Notes: a model not told the origin generated them from the letters alone. A DNA stretch of 64,000 bases from Pseudomonas lundensis (GCF_002269125.1 NZ_NQKI01000017.1:1-64000); one strand, 5' to 3'; positions 19,669 through 28,191 are shown, numbered from the stretch's first letter. Translations and numbers: made by a program.

Positions 19669-20825
19669 TGACGCTGGTGTTTTGGCTGCTGGCGTTGGCG
19701 TTGTTTGCGCTGGCAACCCGCGTGGGTCGCCAGTTTGGTGTGATCCCGATTGTCAGCCAGTTGCTGCTGGCATCCATCGGCTTGCCGTTATTGATGCTGC
19801 TGTGGATCGGACCGCACTGGCACCTCAGCGGGGCGCAACTGGTCGCCCCGACTTGGCTCAAGGGCCTGTACAGCCTGAGTTTCGCCTTATTGCTGGGGCA
19901 CATTTTGAGCGACGTGATCGACCTGCGCCTCGACCGCCAAAGCGTGAAGATCGCCCTGCCCAGCTTTCTCGTGCCCTTCGCCTGCGGGCTGGCCTGCGCC
20001 GTGTGGCTGTTGCCTGAACAACCCTGGTTGAGTTCGCTGGCCGTGGGTCTGGTGTTTGCCATTACTGCCATCCCGGTGCTGTACCTGTACCTGCGCCACA
20101 TCGGTTATCCGCCCGCCGCCACCCGGCGATTGGTGCAAAGCGCAATCTTGATCGACCTCACGTGCTGGACCCTGTTCGGGCTGGCGCAAGGCAGTCTGGA
20201 CCTCGGCAGTTTGCTGCTGCCGCTCGCCGGGACCTTGCTGCCGCTGCTAGGGCGCGCCCTGCGGATTCGTCAGCCGTTGTATTACAGCCTGGTTTTTTTT
20301 GCCGGGTTGGTGGTGGCCGAGCATTACCGCCTCAATGCGCTGATTTTCGGGGTTGGCTATCTATTGTGCATGGCTGCGCTCAAGGTGCCGCTGGTGATGC
20401 CGTTAAACGCTGTCTGGCGTGAACGTTTACAAACCTGGCTGGCGATCCCGCTGATTCTTACGTTCGGCATTGTGCAGATCAACGTCCACAGTGCCCTGAG
20501 CGACATCAGCCCGCTGCAAATGAGCGCCCTGTTGCTGTTGCCCGTGGTGAGCAAAGTACTGGGCAACTGGCTGGGCCTGAGTTGGGCCACGCCCTCGTTT
20601 GCCGGTGCCAGCCGCTGGCGTGAAAGCCTGTTACTGAACATTCGCGGGTTGAGCGAAATCGTGTTTCTCAACCTGCTGTTGCAACAACAGCTCATTAGCC
20701 CCGCGCTGTATTTCGCGCTGATGCTGATGGGCCTGATCGCCACGCTGTTACCGGCGTTGGCGGGTATGAATAAAACCCCGTTGAAGTCTGCCGTAACCCC
20801 CGGCAAGGAGCCCTTGTGTCAGTAG
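19668..20825 (+). CDS. CPA2-like cation/proton antiporter membrane protein in pigment operon
   Basis: A 385-residue integral membrane protein with about 12 helices and almost no soluble part, resembling the transmembrane half of KefB/NhaA-type CPA2 antiporters (ATRVGRQFGVIPIVSQLLLASIG near the N terminus, and LLLNIRGLSEIVFLN near the end, which resembles the RGL-containing helix of CPA2). No RCK domain is attached. The start is placed at ATG 19668 in a TGATG junction with the exporter; a GTG at 19665 is possible. I do not recall an antiporter as a standard APE gene. It could adjust ion balance for proton-driven export, or be a transport protein of altered function. Confidence 0.72.
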   Translation: MTLVFWLLALALFALATRVGRQFGVIPIVSQLLLASIGLPLLMLLWIGPHWHLSGAQLVAPTWLKGLYSLSFALLLGHILSDVIDLRLDRQSVKIALPSFLVPFACGLACAVWLLPEQPWLSSLAVGLVFAITAIPVLYLYLRHIGYPPAATRRLVQSAILIDLTCWTLFGLAQGSLDLGSLLLPLAGTLLPLLGRALRIRQPLYYSLVFFAGLVVAEHYRLNALIFGVGYLLCMAALKVPLVMPLNAVWRERLQTWLAIPLILTFGIVQINVHSALSDISPLQMSALLLLPVVSKVLGNWLGLSWATPSFAGASRWRESLLLNIRGLSEIVFLNLLLQQQLISPALYFALMLMGLIATLLPALAGMNKTPLKSAVTPGKEPLCQ

Positions 20826-22063
20826 TAGAAATGGAACGTCGTCAGGTTGTGGTCATTGGTGCCGGGCCGTCCGGCGCGATCGCCTCGGCTTTGCTCACGC
20901 GCAAAGGCCACGACGTGTTGATCGTCGAGCGCCAGCACTTTCCGCGCTTCTCCATCGGCGAAAGCCTGTTGTCGCATTGCATCGATTTCATCGAAGAAGC
21001 GGGCATGCTGGACGCCGTGCAAGCCGCTGGTTTCCAGGTGAAAAACGGCGCGGCGTTCGCTTGGGGCGATCAGTACAGCGCCTTCGATTTTGGCGACACG
21101 TTCAGCAACGGCAAACCCACGACGTTTCAGGTGCAGCGTGCCGATTTCGACAAACTGCTGGCCGATCAGGCCGCGTTGCAAGGGGTTGAGATCCGCTACG
21201 GCCACACCGTGATTGCCACCGACATTGAACCGGTCAAACCCGTGCTGGAGATCGAGCGCGAGGATGGCAGCCGCTATCAGGTCGAAACCGATTTCATCCT
21301 CGACGCCAGCGGCTATGGCCGGGTGCTGCCGCGCCTGCTCGACCTTGAAGCGCCGTCCAATTTCCCGGTGCGTCAGGCGGTGTTCACCCACGTCGAAGAC
21401 CGTATCGATTGCGAAGGTTTTGATCGCAACAAAATTCTCGTCACCACCCACCCCACCCGACGCGACATCTGGTTCTGGAGCATCCCGTTCAGCAATGGCC
21501 GCTGCTCGGTGGGCGTGGTCGCGGCGGCGGAGCTTTTCGAAGGCCGCAGCGAGCAGCTCGACGAGCGCCTGCGCAGCTTCATTGACGAAACCCCGAGCCT
21601 GCAACGGGTGCTGGCCAACGCCGTGTGGGACACCCCGGCGCGCACCATCGGCGGGTACTCGGCCAACGTCAAAACCCTGCACGGCCCGGGTTTTGCGCTG
21701 CTGGGCAACGCCGCCGAGTTCCTCGACCCGGTGTTCTCCTCGGGCGTGACCATCGCCATGCGCTCGGCGAGCATGGCCGCAGCCGTGTTGCACCGCCAGT
21801 TGCAAGGCGAAGCCGTGGACTGGCAAACCGAGTTTGCCGACCCGCTCAAGCGCGGCGTCGACACCTTCCGCTGCTATGTCGAAGGCTGGTACGCCGGCAC
21901 CTTTCAGGACGTGATTTTCCACCCCGGCAGCTCGCCCCAGATTCGCCGCATGATCAGCGCGATACTGGCCGGCTACGCCTGGGATGAACGCAACCCCTTT
22001 GTCAGCGAACCCAAGCGCCGGTTGCGCATGCTGTCAGATATCTGCGCCACGGAGCCCGCATGA
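20816..22063 (+). CDS. FAD-dependent monooxygenase/halogenase-like oxidoreductase
   Basis: A 415-residue flavoprotein. The N-terminal FAD motif is VVVIGAGPSGAIAS. The following FPRFSIGESLL and AGFQVKNGAAF blocks resemble pyrrole/phenol halogenases (PltA type), with Lys76 aligned to the catalytic halogenase Lys. Residues 219-224 are WFWSIP, matching the WxWxIP motif of flavin-dependent halogenases. FVFSSG-type C-terminal FAD contacts (LDPVFSSGVTIAMRSA) are present. It may halogenate or hydroxylate the aryl head or polyene, as in the brominated xanthomonadins. The same motifs occur in related non-halogenating oxidoreductases, so the reaction is open. GTG start with AAGGAG five bases upstream. 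Confidence 0.82.
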   Translation: MSVVEMERRQVVVIGAGPSGAIASALLTRKGHDVLIVERQHFPRFSIGESLLSHCIDFIEEAGMLDAVQAAGFQVKNGAAFAWGDQYSAFDFGDTFSNGKPTTFQVQRADFDKLLADQAALQGVEIRYGHTVIATDIEPVKPVLEIEREDGSRYQVETDFILDASGYGRVLPRLLDLEAPSNFPVRQAVFTHVEDRIDCEGFDRNKILVTTHPTRRDIWFWSIPFSNGRCSVGVVAAAELFEGRSEQLDERLRSFIDETPSLQRVLANAVWDTPARTIGGYSANVKTLHGPGFALLGNAAEFLDPVFSSGVTIAMRSASMAAAVLHRQLQGEAVDWQTEFADPLKRGVDTFRCYVEGWYAGTFQDVIFHPGSSPQIRRMISAILAGYAWDERNPFVSEPKRRLRMLSDICATEPA

Positions 22064-22788
22064 AACCTCTGAGCGACACCTACGTTGAAGAAACCCGTTT
22101 CGGCTTTTGGTTTTTGCGCAGTCACACGTGGCAGCACCACGTGTTGCGCGTGGCCATCAACGACTTGTGCAGCCTCTTCAGTAACGAGCTGCCATCTGCG
22201 CCGGTGTTGCTTGACGCCGGTTGTGGTCAGGGCAAGTCGTTCCAGTACCTGCAAAAAACCTTCGCACCCCAGCGTTTGATCGGTCTGGATGCCGACCCGC
22301 TGAGCCTTGAAATGAGCCGCGAAGAAGCCAAAAGACAGGGGCTAGACATCGAACTGATCGGCAGTGACTGCGCCGAACTCGACATGCCCGATGCCAGCGT
22401 CGACCTGCTGTTCTGTCACCAGACGTTTCACCACTTGGTGCAGCAGGACCGCGCACTGGCCGAGTTTTACCGGGTGCTCAAGCCGGGCGGTTATTTGCTG
22501 TTTGCCGAGTCCACCGAAGCCTACATCGACACCTGGGTGATCCGCTGGCTGTTCCGCCACCCGATGCACGTGCAAAAAAGTGCCGCGCAATACCTCGAAA
22601 TGATCCGCGACCAAGGGTTTGAATTTGACGCGCGCAACGTGTCGTACCCGTACCTGTGGTGGAGCCGTTCAAAAGATTTCGGGCTGCTGGAGCGCTTGGG
22701 CCTGCGGCGCCCAAAACCGGTGGGCCAGCGCGAAGAAACCTTGGTCAACGTCGTGGCGCGCAAGCCCTTGCAAGGCGCACCGGCATGA
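22060..22788 (+). CDS. SAM-dependent methyltransferase, class I
   Basis: A 242-residue methyltransferase with SAM motif I LLDAGCGQGKS, the acidic end of strand 2 IGLDADPLS, motif II/III LLFCHQTFHHL and post-motif LKPGGYLLFAES. It probably O- or C-methylates the aryl head or ring substituents, as known for APE pigments. ATGA overlaps join it to the flavoprotein and lipoprotein genes. The C-terminal basic tail (RRPKPVGQREE) may contact the acidic ACP. Confidence 0.87.
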   Translation: MKPLSDTYVEETRFGFWFLRSHTWQHHVLRVAINDLCSLFSNELPSAPVLLDAGCGQGKSFQYLQKTFAPQRLIGLDADPLSLEMSREEAKRQGLDIELIGSDCAELDMPDASVDLLFCHQTFHHLVQQDRALAEFYRVLKPGGYLLFAESTEAYIDTWVIRWLFRHPMHVQKSAAQYLEMIRDQGFEFDARNVSYPYLWWSRSKDFGLLERLGLRRPKPVGQREETLVNVVARKPLQGAPA

Positions 22789-23312
22789 TGGATGCCTGCG
22801 TTGCCGTGGCGGCCTCAGGTCGCAACAGGCTGTTGCTGTCACTCTGGATGTGCCTGCTGCTGTTGCTCAGCGGGTGCAGCACCCTGCCGCTTCCCCGTCA
22901 AACCCCGACCCTGACGCTGCCGATGCAGTTGCATGTGCAGCGCCAGCAGGCCGATCAGCGTCAAGACTGGCTGCTGGTGATCCAGCAGGAAGACGCCGGG
23001 CTGCGCTGGTCATTGATGGACCCGCTGGGGATTCCGCTGGCACGTCAGTTGCTCAAGGACAACCGCTGGCACGCCGACGGCTTGCTGGCGCCCAACCCTG
23101 AAGCCAGGGAGCTGTTCGCCGCGCTGTTGTTTGCGCTGACCCCCGCCCACGAATTGAAACGTAATTATCCACAGGCCAACGCCATGTCCAATGTGCGCGT
23201 GCTGACCCACCGCTGGCAGATTCAATACGAGCAGCCGCAGGTGTTGCGTATCGATACCCGGGACGGTGTGTATTACGACATCAGTCCACTGGATGACGAG
23301 GCCGCCCGATGA
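22785..23312 (+). CDS. DUF3261-type outer-membrane lipoprotein
   Basis: A 175-residue lipoprotein: a hydrophobic signal segment ends in the lipobox LSGC with Cys31. The mature region fits DUF3261 proteins of APE clusters (ApeN position, from memory); it has no catalytic motif, and its beta-rich pattern suggests a LolB-like lipid acceptor. The residue after Cys is Ser, not Asp, so sorting to the outer membrane is expected. It is a plausible partner of the LolA-like protein. Overlaps by ATGA on both sides. Confidence 0.78.
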   Translation: MMDACVAVAASGRNRLLLSLWMCLLLLLSGCSTLPLPRQTPTLTLPMQLHVQRQQADQRQDWLLVIQQEDAGLRWSLMDPLGIPLARQLLKDNRWHADGLLAPNPEARELFAALLFALTPAHELKRNYPQANAMSNVRVLTHRWQIQYEQPQVLRIDTRDGVYYDISPLDDEAAR

Positions 23313-24496
23313 CCGCCTACCTGAATGCATTGGGCGTTATTTGCGCGCTGGGTCGTGGTCAGGACGAGGTGGCACGCAACCTGTTTGCCGGGGAGTGCAG
23401 TGGCATGCAACGCGAAAGCGGCTGGGTGCCGGGGCGCTCGCTGACCGTGGGCGCGGTGCACGGCGCGCTGGCGCCGATCCCGAGCGGTCTCAACCCGCAA
23501 AGCAGCCGCAACAACCAGTTGTTGCTCGAAGCCGCGTTGCAGATTGAAGATGACATCCGGCAAGCGATCCGCACCTACGGCCCTGACCGCGTGGCCATTG
23601 TGCTGGGCACCAGCACGTCGGGCATCGATGAAGCCAGCCGCGGCATCGCCCACTACCTGCAAACGCAGCACTTCCCCGGCGATTACGATTATCAGCAGCA
23701 AGAGCTCAGCGCCCCGGCGACCTTTTTGGCCGAGTGGCTGAACGTCAGCGGTCCCGCCTACGTGATTTCCACCGCCTGCACCTCCAGCGCCCGCGCCCTG
23801 ATGAGCGCGCAGCGGCTGCTGGACATGAACCTGTGCGACGTGGTGCTGTGCGGCGGCGTCGACAGCTTGTGCGCGCTGACCCTCAATGGCTTCAGTGCGC
23901 TGGAAGCGGTGGCGCAAGAACGTTGCAACCCGTTTTCGATCAACCGGCGCGGCATCAATATCGGTGAAGCTGCTGTGCTGTTTGTGATGAGCAAGCAACC
24001 CGCGAAGACCCACGCCATCGCCCTGCTGGGCGCGGGCGCCAGTTCTGACGCGCACCATATTTCCGCGCCCGAACCCACCGGGCGCGGCGCCGTGCAGGCC
24101 ATGCGCACAGCCTTGAAACGGGCGCAGTTGCAGCCGCAACACATCGGCTACCTCAACCTGCACGGCACCGCGACTCAACACAATGACGCGATGGAAAGCC
24201 ATGCCGTAACGCAGGTGTTCCCTGACGGCGTGCCCTGCTCATCGACCAAACCCATGACCGGCCATACCCTCGGTGCCGCCGGTGCCCTGGAAGCCGCGTT
24301 CTGCTGGCTGAGCCTGAGCCGCCACAATGCGTTGGCGCCGCACGTGTGGGACGCCCAACCCGACCCGGCACTGCCAGCCCTGAGCTGGGTGACGCCCGGC
24401 CAGACCCTGACGTGTGCCACTAAGCGCTGCCTGATGAGCAATTCGTTTGCCTTCGGCGGCAACAACGTCAGCCTGATTATCGGAGACGCCCCATGA
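23309..24496 (+). CDS. Beta-ketoacyl-ACP synthase (first full ketosynthase)
   Basis: A 395-residue FabF/FabB-type ketosynthase that condenses malonyl units onto the growing chain. The triad is complete: Cys157 in STACTSSA, His285 in HGTATQHND and His319 in TGHTLGAAGALEA. In studied systems the ketosynthase in this place (ApeO) pairs with the chain-length-factor protein (ApeC), both names from memory. It lies between the DUF3261 lipoprotein and a dehydratase, in ATGA overlaps. Confidence 0.9.
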   Translation: MTAYLNALGVICALGRGQDEVARNLFAGECSGMQRESGWVPGRSLTVGAVHGALAPIPSGLNPQSSRNNQLLLEAALQIEDDIRQAIRTYGPDRVAIVLGTSTSGIDEASRGIAHYLQTQHFPGDYDYQQQELSAPATFLAEWLNVSGPAYVISTACTSSARALMSAQRLLDMNLCDVVLCGGVDSLCALTLNGFSALEAVAQERCNPFSINRRGINIGEAAVLFVMSKQPAKTHAIALLGAGASSDAHHISAPEPTGRGAVQAMRTALKRAQLQPQHIGYLNLHGTATQHNDAMESHAVTQVFPDGVPCSSTKPMTGHTLGAAGALEAAFCWLSLSRHNALAPHVWDAQPDPALPALSWVTPGQTLTCATKRCLMSNSFAFGGNNVSLIIGDAP

Positions 24497-24960
24497 TCGA
24501 TTGGCCGCTCGCCGACTTACTGCCCCACGCCGGTGACATGATCCTCATTGATCAGGTGCTGGCATTTGATGAAGAACAGATCCGCACCCGCCTCACCGTG
24601 CGCGCGGGCGGCTTGTTCAACCGTGAAGACGGCAGCCTGCCCGCCTGGGTCGGCGTCGAACTGATGGCGCAAAGCGTGGCTGCCTACGCCGGTTGCCGTG
24701 CACGCCTGCTGGGCGACCCGGTCGTGCTGGGCTTTTTGCTCGGTACACGCAAATTTGAATGCAATGTTGAGCACTTCCCGCTGGGCGCCGAGCTGCATAT
24801 CCACGCGCTGCGCTCGCTGGAAGACGACAACGGCATGGGCGTGTTCGAGTGTCACCTCACCGGCCCCGGCATCCATGCCACCGCCCGCCTGAACGTGTTC
24901 CGGCCGCCTCAGGCTGACCATTACCTTGCTCAATCCACCTCGGAGACCCGTCATGTCTGA
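24493..24960 (+). CDS. Hot-dog 3-hydroxyacyl-ACP dehydratase-like protein
   Basis: A 155-residue hot-dog protein with LLPHAGDMILIDQV at the start and GVELMAQSVAAYAGCRA on the central helix, the pattern of ApeP/FabA-like dehydratases. It carries no FabZ-type GHFP loop, unlike the dehydratase domain fused to the ligase. In Xenorhabdus an ApeI:ApeP pair forms the active dehydratase (from memory); this protein would be the second partner. It overlaps the ketoreductase gene by eight bases. Confidence 0.82.
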   Translation: MIDWPLADLLPHAGDMILIDQVLAFDEEQIRTRLTVRAGGLFNREDGSLPAWVGVELMAQSVAAYAGCRARLLGDPVVLGFLLGTRKFECNVEHFPLGAELHIHALRSLEDDNGMGVFECHLTGPGIHATARLNVFRPPQADHYLAQSTSETRHV

Positions 24961-25681
24961 GTCCATTCTGGTCACTGGCTCCAGCCGTGGCATCGGCCGC
25001 GCCATCGCCTTGCGTCTGGCACACGCCGGTTTCGACCTGGTGCTGCATTGCCGCAGTGGCCGCCAGCAAGCTGATGCCGTGATGGCAGAGGTTCAAGCCT
25101 TGGGCCGCACTGCCCGCGTGTTGCAATTTGATGTAGCGGACCGTGCGGCCTGCAAGGCCGCGCTCGAAGCCGACGTCGAGATCCACGGCGCCTATTACGG
25201 CGTGGTGCTCAACGCCGGGTTGACCCGTGACGGCGCGTTTCCTGCCCTCAGCGAGGACGACTGGGACGTAGTGATGCGCACCAACCTCGACGGTTTTTAC
25301 AACGTGTTGCACCCGGTGATGATGCCCATGATCCGCCGCCGCAAAGCAGGACGCATTGTGTGCATCACCTCCGTGTCGGGCCTGATCGGCAACCGCGGGC
25401 AGGTCAATTACAGCGCCTCCAAGGCCGGGCTGATCGGTGCCGCCAAGGCCCTCGCCATTGAACTGGGCAAACGCAAGATCACCGTCAACTGCGTCGCGCC
25501 GGGGTTGATCGACACCGCCATGCTCGACGAAAACGTCCCCGTAGAAGAATTGATGAAAATGATCCCCGCACAACGCATGGGCACCCCGGAAGAAGTCGCG
25601 GGGGCGGTCAATTTTCTGATGTCCGCCGAAGCGGGCTACATCACCCGCCAGGTGCTGGCCGTCAACGGAGGCTTGTGCTGA
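24953..25681 (+). CDS. 3-oxoacyl-ACP reductase, FabG type
   Basis: A 242-residue short-chain dehydrogenase: NADPH-binding TGSSRGIGRA, NAG at strand 4 (LNAGLTRDG), catalytic Ser (ITSVSG) and Tyr153-x3-Lys157 (YSASK). It reduces the beta-keto group after each condensation, before dehydration. GGAG precedes the ATG at 24953. It sits between a dehydratase and a ketosynthase, so the last four enzymes form a complete extension cycle. Confidence 0.92.
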   Translation: MSESILVTGSSRGIGRAIALRLAHAGFDLVLHCRSGRQQADAVMAEVQALGRTARVLQFDVADRAACKAALEADVEIHGAYYGVVLNAGLTRDGAFPALSEDDWDVVMRTNLDGFYNVLHPVMMPMIRRRKAGRIVCITSVSGLIGNRGQVNYSASKAGLIGAAKALAIELGKRKITVNCVAPGLIDTAMLDENVPVEELMKMIPAQRMGTPEEVAGAVNFLMSAEAGYITRQVLAVNGGLC

Positions 25682-26907
25682 TGAAGCGCGTTGTAGTCAC
25701 CGGCATGTCCGGAATCACCTCGCTGGGCAGCGACTGGGCCAGCATCGAGGCCAACTTCGTGGCCGGGCGCAGCGGCATCCGGCGCATGGACGAGTGGGAC
25801 CGGTTCACCGAACTTAACACCCGCCTGGCCGGCCCCATTGATGACTTTGCGGTGCCTAAACACTGGACCCGTAAACAGCTGCGCAGCATGGGCCGGGTGT
25901 CGCGGCTGGCCGTGGGCGCGGCCGAACAGGCGTTGCAGGACGCAGGGTTACTGGGCAACCCCATCATTCGCGACGGGCGCATGGGCGTGGCATGCGGGTC
26001 GTCCACCGGCAGCACTGACGAGATCAAGGCGTTCGGCAACATGCTGCTCAACTCCGTGGCCGAGGGCCTGAACGCCAACAGCTACGTGCGCATGATGCCG
26101 CACACCACGGCGGCCAATATCAGCATCTTTTTTGGTCTCACCGGGCGCCTGATCCCGACCTCCAGCGCCTGCACCAGCGGCAGTCAGGGCATCGGCTACG
26201 CCTACGAGGCGATCAAGTTCGCACGTTTGCCGCTGATGCTCGCCGGCGGCGCCGAAGAGCTGTGCCCGACCGAAGCCATGGTGTTCGACGCGCTGTACGC
26301 CACGAGCCTGAAAAACGACGCCCCGCAGACCAGCCCGCGGCCCTACGACAATGACCGCGACGGGCTGGTGATCGGGGAAGGCGGCGGCATGCTGGTGCTC
26401 GAAGAACTGGAACACGCGCTGGCGCGTGGTGCGCACATCCACGCTGAAATCGTCGGCTTTGGCAGCAACGCCGACGGCCAGCACACCACGCGCCCGGAAG
26501 TCAGCACCATGCGCCGGGCGATGGAACTGGCGCTCGAAGACGCAGGCCTGGACGCCGCAGCTATCGGCTACGTCAACGGCCATGGCACCGCCACCGAACA
26601 GGGCGACATTGCCGAAACCCTGGCCACCCATGAACTGTTCGGGGCGCGCATGCCCATCAGTTCGCAGAAGAGTTTTCTGGGCCACACCCTGGGCGCCTGT
26701 GGCGCGCTGGAATCGTGGTTCAGCATCGAAATGATGAACCGCGACCGCTACGTCCCGACCCTCAATCTGGACCACATCGACCCGCGTTGTGGCGAGCTGG
26801 ATTACCTGCGCGGCGAGTTCCGTTCGATGCGCAACGATTACGTGATGAACAACAACTTTGCGTTCGGCGGGGTCAACACGTCGTTGATTTTCCGTCGCTG
26901 GGCGTGA
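25681..26907 (+). CDS. Beta-ketoacyl-ACP synthase (second full ketosynthase)
   Basis: A 408-residue ketosynthase starting at ATG 25681 in a TGATG junction, with GGAGG nine bases upstream. The active-site residues are Cys164 (SSACTSGS), His301 (HGTATEQGD) and His335 (LGHTLGACGA). It differs clearly from the other ketosynthase, so it probably has a separate step, such as starter elongation or priming (ApeR position, from memory). It ends the enzyme part of the operon. Confidence 0.9.
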   Translation: MKRVVVTGMSGITSLGSDWASIEANFVAGRSGIRRMDEWDRFTELNTRLAGPIDDFAVPKHWTRKQLRSMGRVSRLAVGAAEQALQDAGLLGNPIIRDGRMGVACGSSTGSTDEIKAFGNMLLNSVAEGLNANSYVRMMPHTTAANISIFFGLTGRLIPTSSACTSGSQGIGYAYEAIKFARLPLMLAGGAEELCPTEAMVFDALYATSLKNDAPQTSPRPYDNDRDGLVIGEGGGMLVLEELEHALARGAHIHAEIVGFGSNADGQHTTRPEVSTMRRAMELALEDAGLDAAAIGYVNGHGTATEQGDIAETLATHELFGARMPISSQKSFLGHTLGACGALESWFSIEMMNRDRYVPTLNLDHIDPRCGELDYLRGEFRSMRNDYVMNNNFAFGGVNTSLIFRRWA

Positions 26908-26926
26908 ACCCGCCGGAGCCAATGGA

Positions 26927-27367
26927 ATGACTTATCTGTTACGCGCAACACTGATCGCCCTCGCCCTCTTGAGCACCGTGGCCTGCAGCAGCAAACGTCT
27001 GCTCACCCCGGACCGCACCCTGCCCGTGTCCATCCAGGCCGACCGGGCACAGGTGCAACAGGCCATCGTCAAAGCGTTGGTGGCGCGCCAATGGACGGTG
27101 CAAAAAATCACCCCGCAAGGGGTGCAGGCGCAAATCACGGTGCGCGGCCAGTACCACGCTGAAATCGACATTCCCTACAGCGCCAACCATTACCGCATCC
27201 AGTACCGTGACAGCAGCGGCCTGGACTACAAGGACGGCAAGATTCACAAGAATTACATCCGCTGGGTGCGCCTGCTGGACAAGGGCATCCTGCGTGAACT
27301 CAAAGACCACCAAAACGAGCAGACAGCCCGAAAGCTGTCGGAATCGGCTTTGGCCACACCGCAGTAA
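26927..27367 (+). CDS. Small lipoprotein at the end of the pigment operon
   Basis: A 146-residue lipoprotein with signal segment and lipobox STVAC (Cys20), followed by Ser-Ser. The mature part is small and basic near its end, with no motif I recognise. It begins 19 bases after the second ketosynthase, with GGAG upstream, so it is probably the last gene of the operon. A role in envelope attachment or transport of the polyene is a guess from position. Confidence 0.7.
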   Translation: MTYLLRATLIALALLSTVACSSKRLLTPDRTLPVSIQADRAQVQQAIVKALVARQWTVQKITPQGVQAQITVRGQYHAEIDIPYSANHYRIQYRDSSGLDYKDGKIHKNYIRWVRLLDKGILRELKDHQNEQTARKLSESALATPQ

Positions 27368-27397
27368 CGCACTCATCACGACGTCATGGAGACTTCA

Positions 27398-27844
27398 ATG
27401 CAATTCAAAACTCTGGCAGCCGCCACCACCCTGCTGCTGTGCACCCTGCCTGCCGTCAGCCAGGCCCGCGACACCGCGCTGTACCTGCCCTTCGACCAGG
27501 TCGTGACCGAAGCCATCAGCACTGGCAAGATCGACGGTAGCGTCAAGTTCTACCTGGCCGGCAATACCCCGCGCGGCAACGTGACCGTGGTCAGACCCGG
27601 CGCGGTGACCAACAAAAAGACCAACGCCTTCAACAAGAGCGACGAACAGGCCTGTTCGTGGGCCCTGCAATCGGCGCTGATCACGCTGCATGAAGCCGCG
27701 AAAAAAGTCGGCGCCAACGCTGTAACCAACATCGCCAGCTTCTACAAACGTAACGAGCGCAAAGACCCGAAAACCTACGAGTGCCATGCGGGCGCCGTGA
27801 TTGCAGGTGTTGCGTTGAAAGGTGATCTGGCGAAGGTGAACTGA
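27398..27844 (+). CDS. Secreted protein of the family often mislabelled excinuclease subunit A
   Basis: A 148-residue exported protein: signal peptide with cleavage near SQA|RDT, then a compact domain with two Cys that could pair. It has no nuclease, ATP-binding or UvrA motif; such small proteins of Proteobacteria carry an excinuclease label in databases (from memory) without support here. GGAG lies seven bases before ATG 27398. It begins 30 bases after the last operon lipoprotein and may be read with it. Confidence 0.65.
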   Translation: MQFKTLAAATTLLLCTLPAVSQARDTALYLPFDQVVTEAISTGKIDGSVKFYLAGNTPRGNVTVVRPGAVTNKKTNAFNKSDEQACSWALQSALITLHEAAKKVGANAVTNIASFYKRNERKDPKTYECHAGAVIAGVALKGDLAKVN

Positions 27845-27863
27845 GCCTGGCTTTTTAGCGCGT

Positions 27864-27928
27864 AGCCGTCGAAGTGGTACGCAGGTGTGCGATCGATGCG
27901 CAATCGATCGCCGCTTCGTGCCTCGGCT
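27864..27928. repeat. REP-like nested palindrome
   Basis: Three nested inverted pairs share one centre region: AGCCG/CGGCT (27864-27868 and 27924-27928), CGAAG/CTTCG (27870-27874 and 27914-27918) and GCGATCGAT/ATCGATCGC (27889-27897 and 27903-27911) around the loop GCGCA. The layout resembles an extragenic palindromic element or a rho-independent hairpin without a T-run. It follows the small secreted protein gene. Confidence 0.6.
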
Positions 27929-28099
27929 GCGGGCGGGGTCGGAGGGGTTGTCGCTTTCCTTTGCAGGACGTTTCCTAGAGAATCCACGGGCCTTGCGTCT
28001 GTCTCTTTCGATCGATAGCCTCCGGTTCGTCATCCCCCATGGGTGACCGGACGTGCAAGTTCGAAATACGCAAATGTCACTTTCAGAAGCCCGATTTAT

Positions 28100-28191
28100 G
28101 GCGGCTGTATGTGGGAGGTCTTTGGCCTGCCGGTTTGCGTTCCTCCGGTCTTGCACACCCGCATACAGCTGCCACCCTCTTTGTGTGCAAG
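28100..28191 (+). promoter_or_regulatory. Structured leader with two competing hairpins before the DUF-like gene
   Basis: Arms 28100-28115 and 28158-28173 pair over 16 positions including two G-U pairs. A second perfect 9-base stem, CTTGCACAC (28150-28158) with GTGTGCAAG (28183-28191), encloses the right arm of the first, so the two can compete, or form a pseudoknot-like arrangement. The element ends about 25 bases before the ribosome site of the small gene at 28229. I recall similar leaders before DUF3077/DUF6124 genes in Pseudomonas, but this was not checked. Confidence 0.55.

Noticed and set aside
20816..22063. Tryptophan 7-halogenase assignment
   Set aside because: The length (415 against about 530) and the PltA-like N-terminal blocks do not fit tryptophan halogenases; only the general halogenase-like class is supported.
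27398..27844. UvrA-type excinuclease subunit
   Set aside because: The product is 148 residues with a signal peptide and no ATPase or zinc motifs; the label common for this family is not supported.
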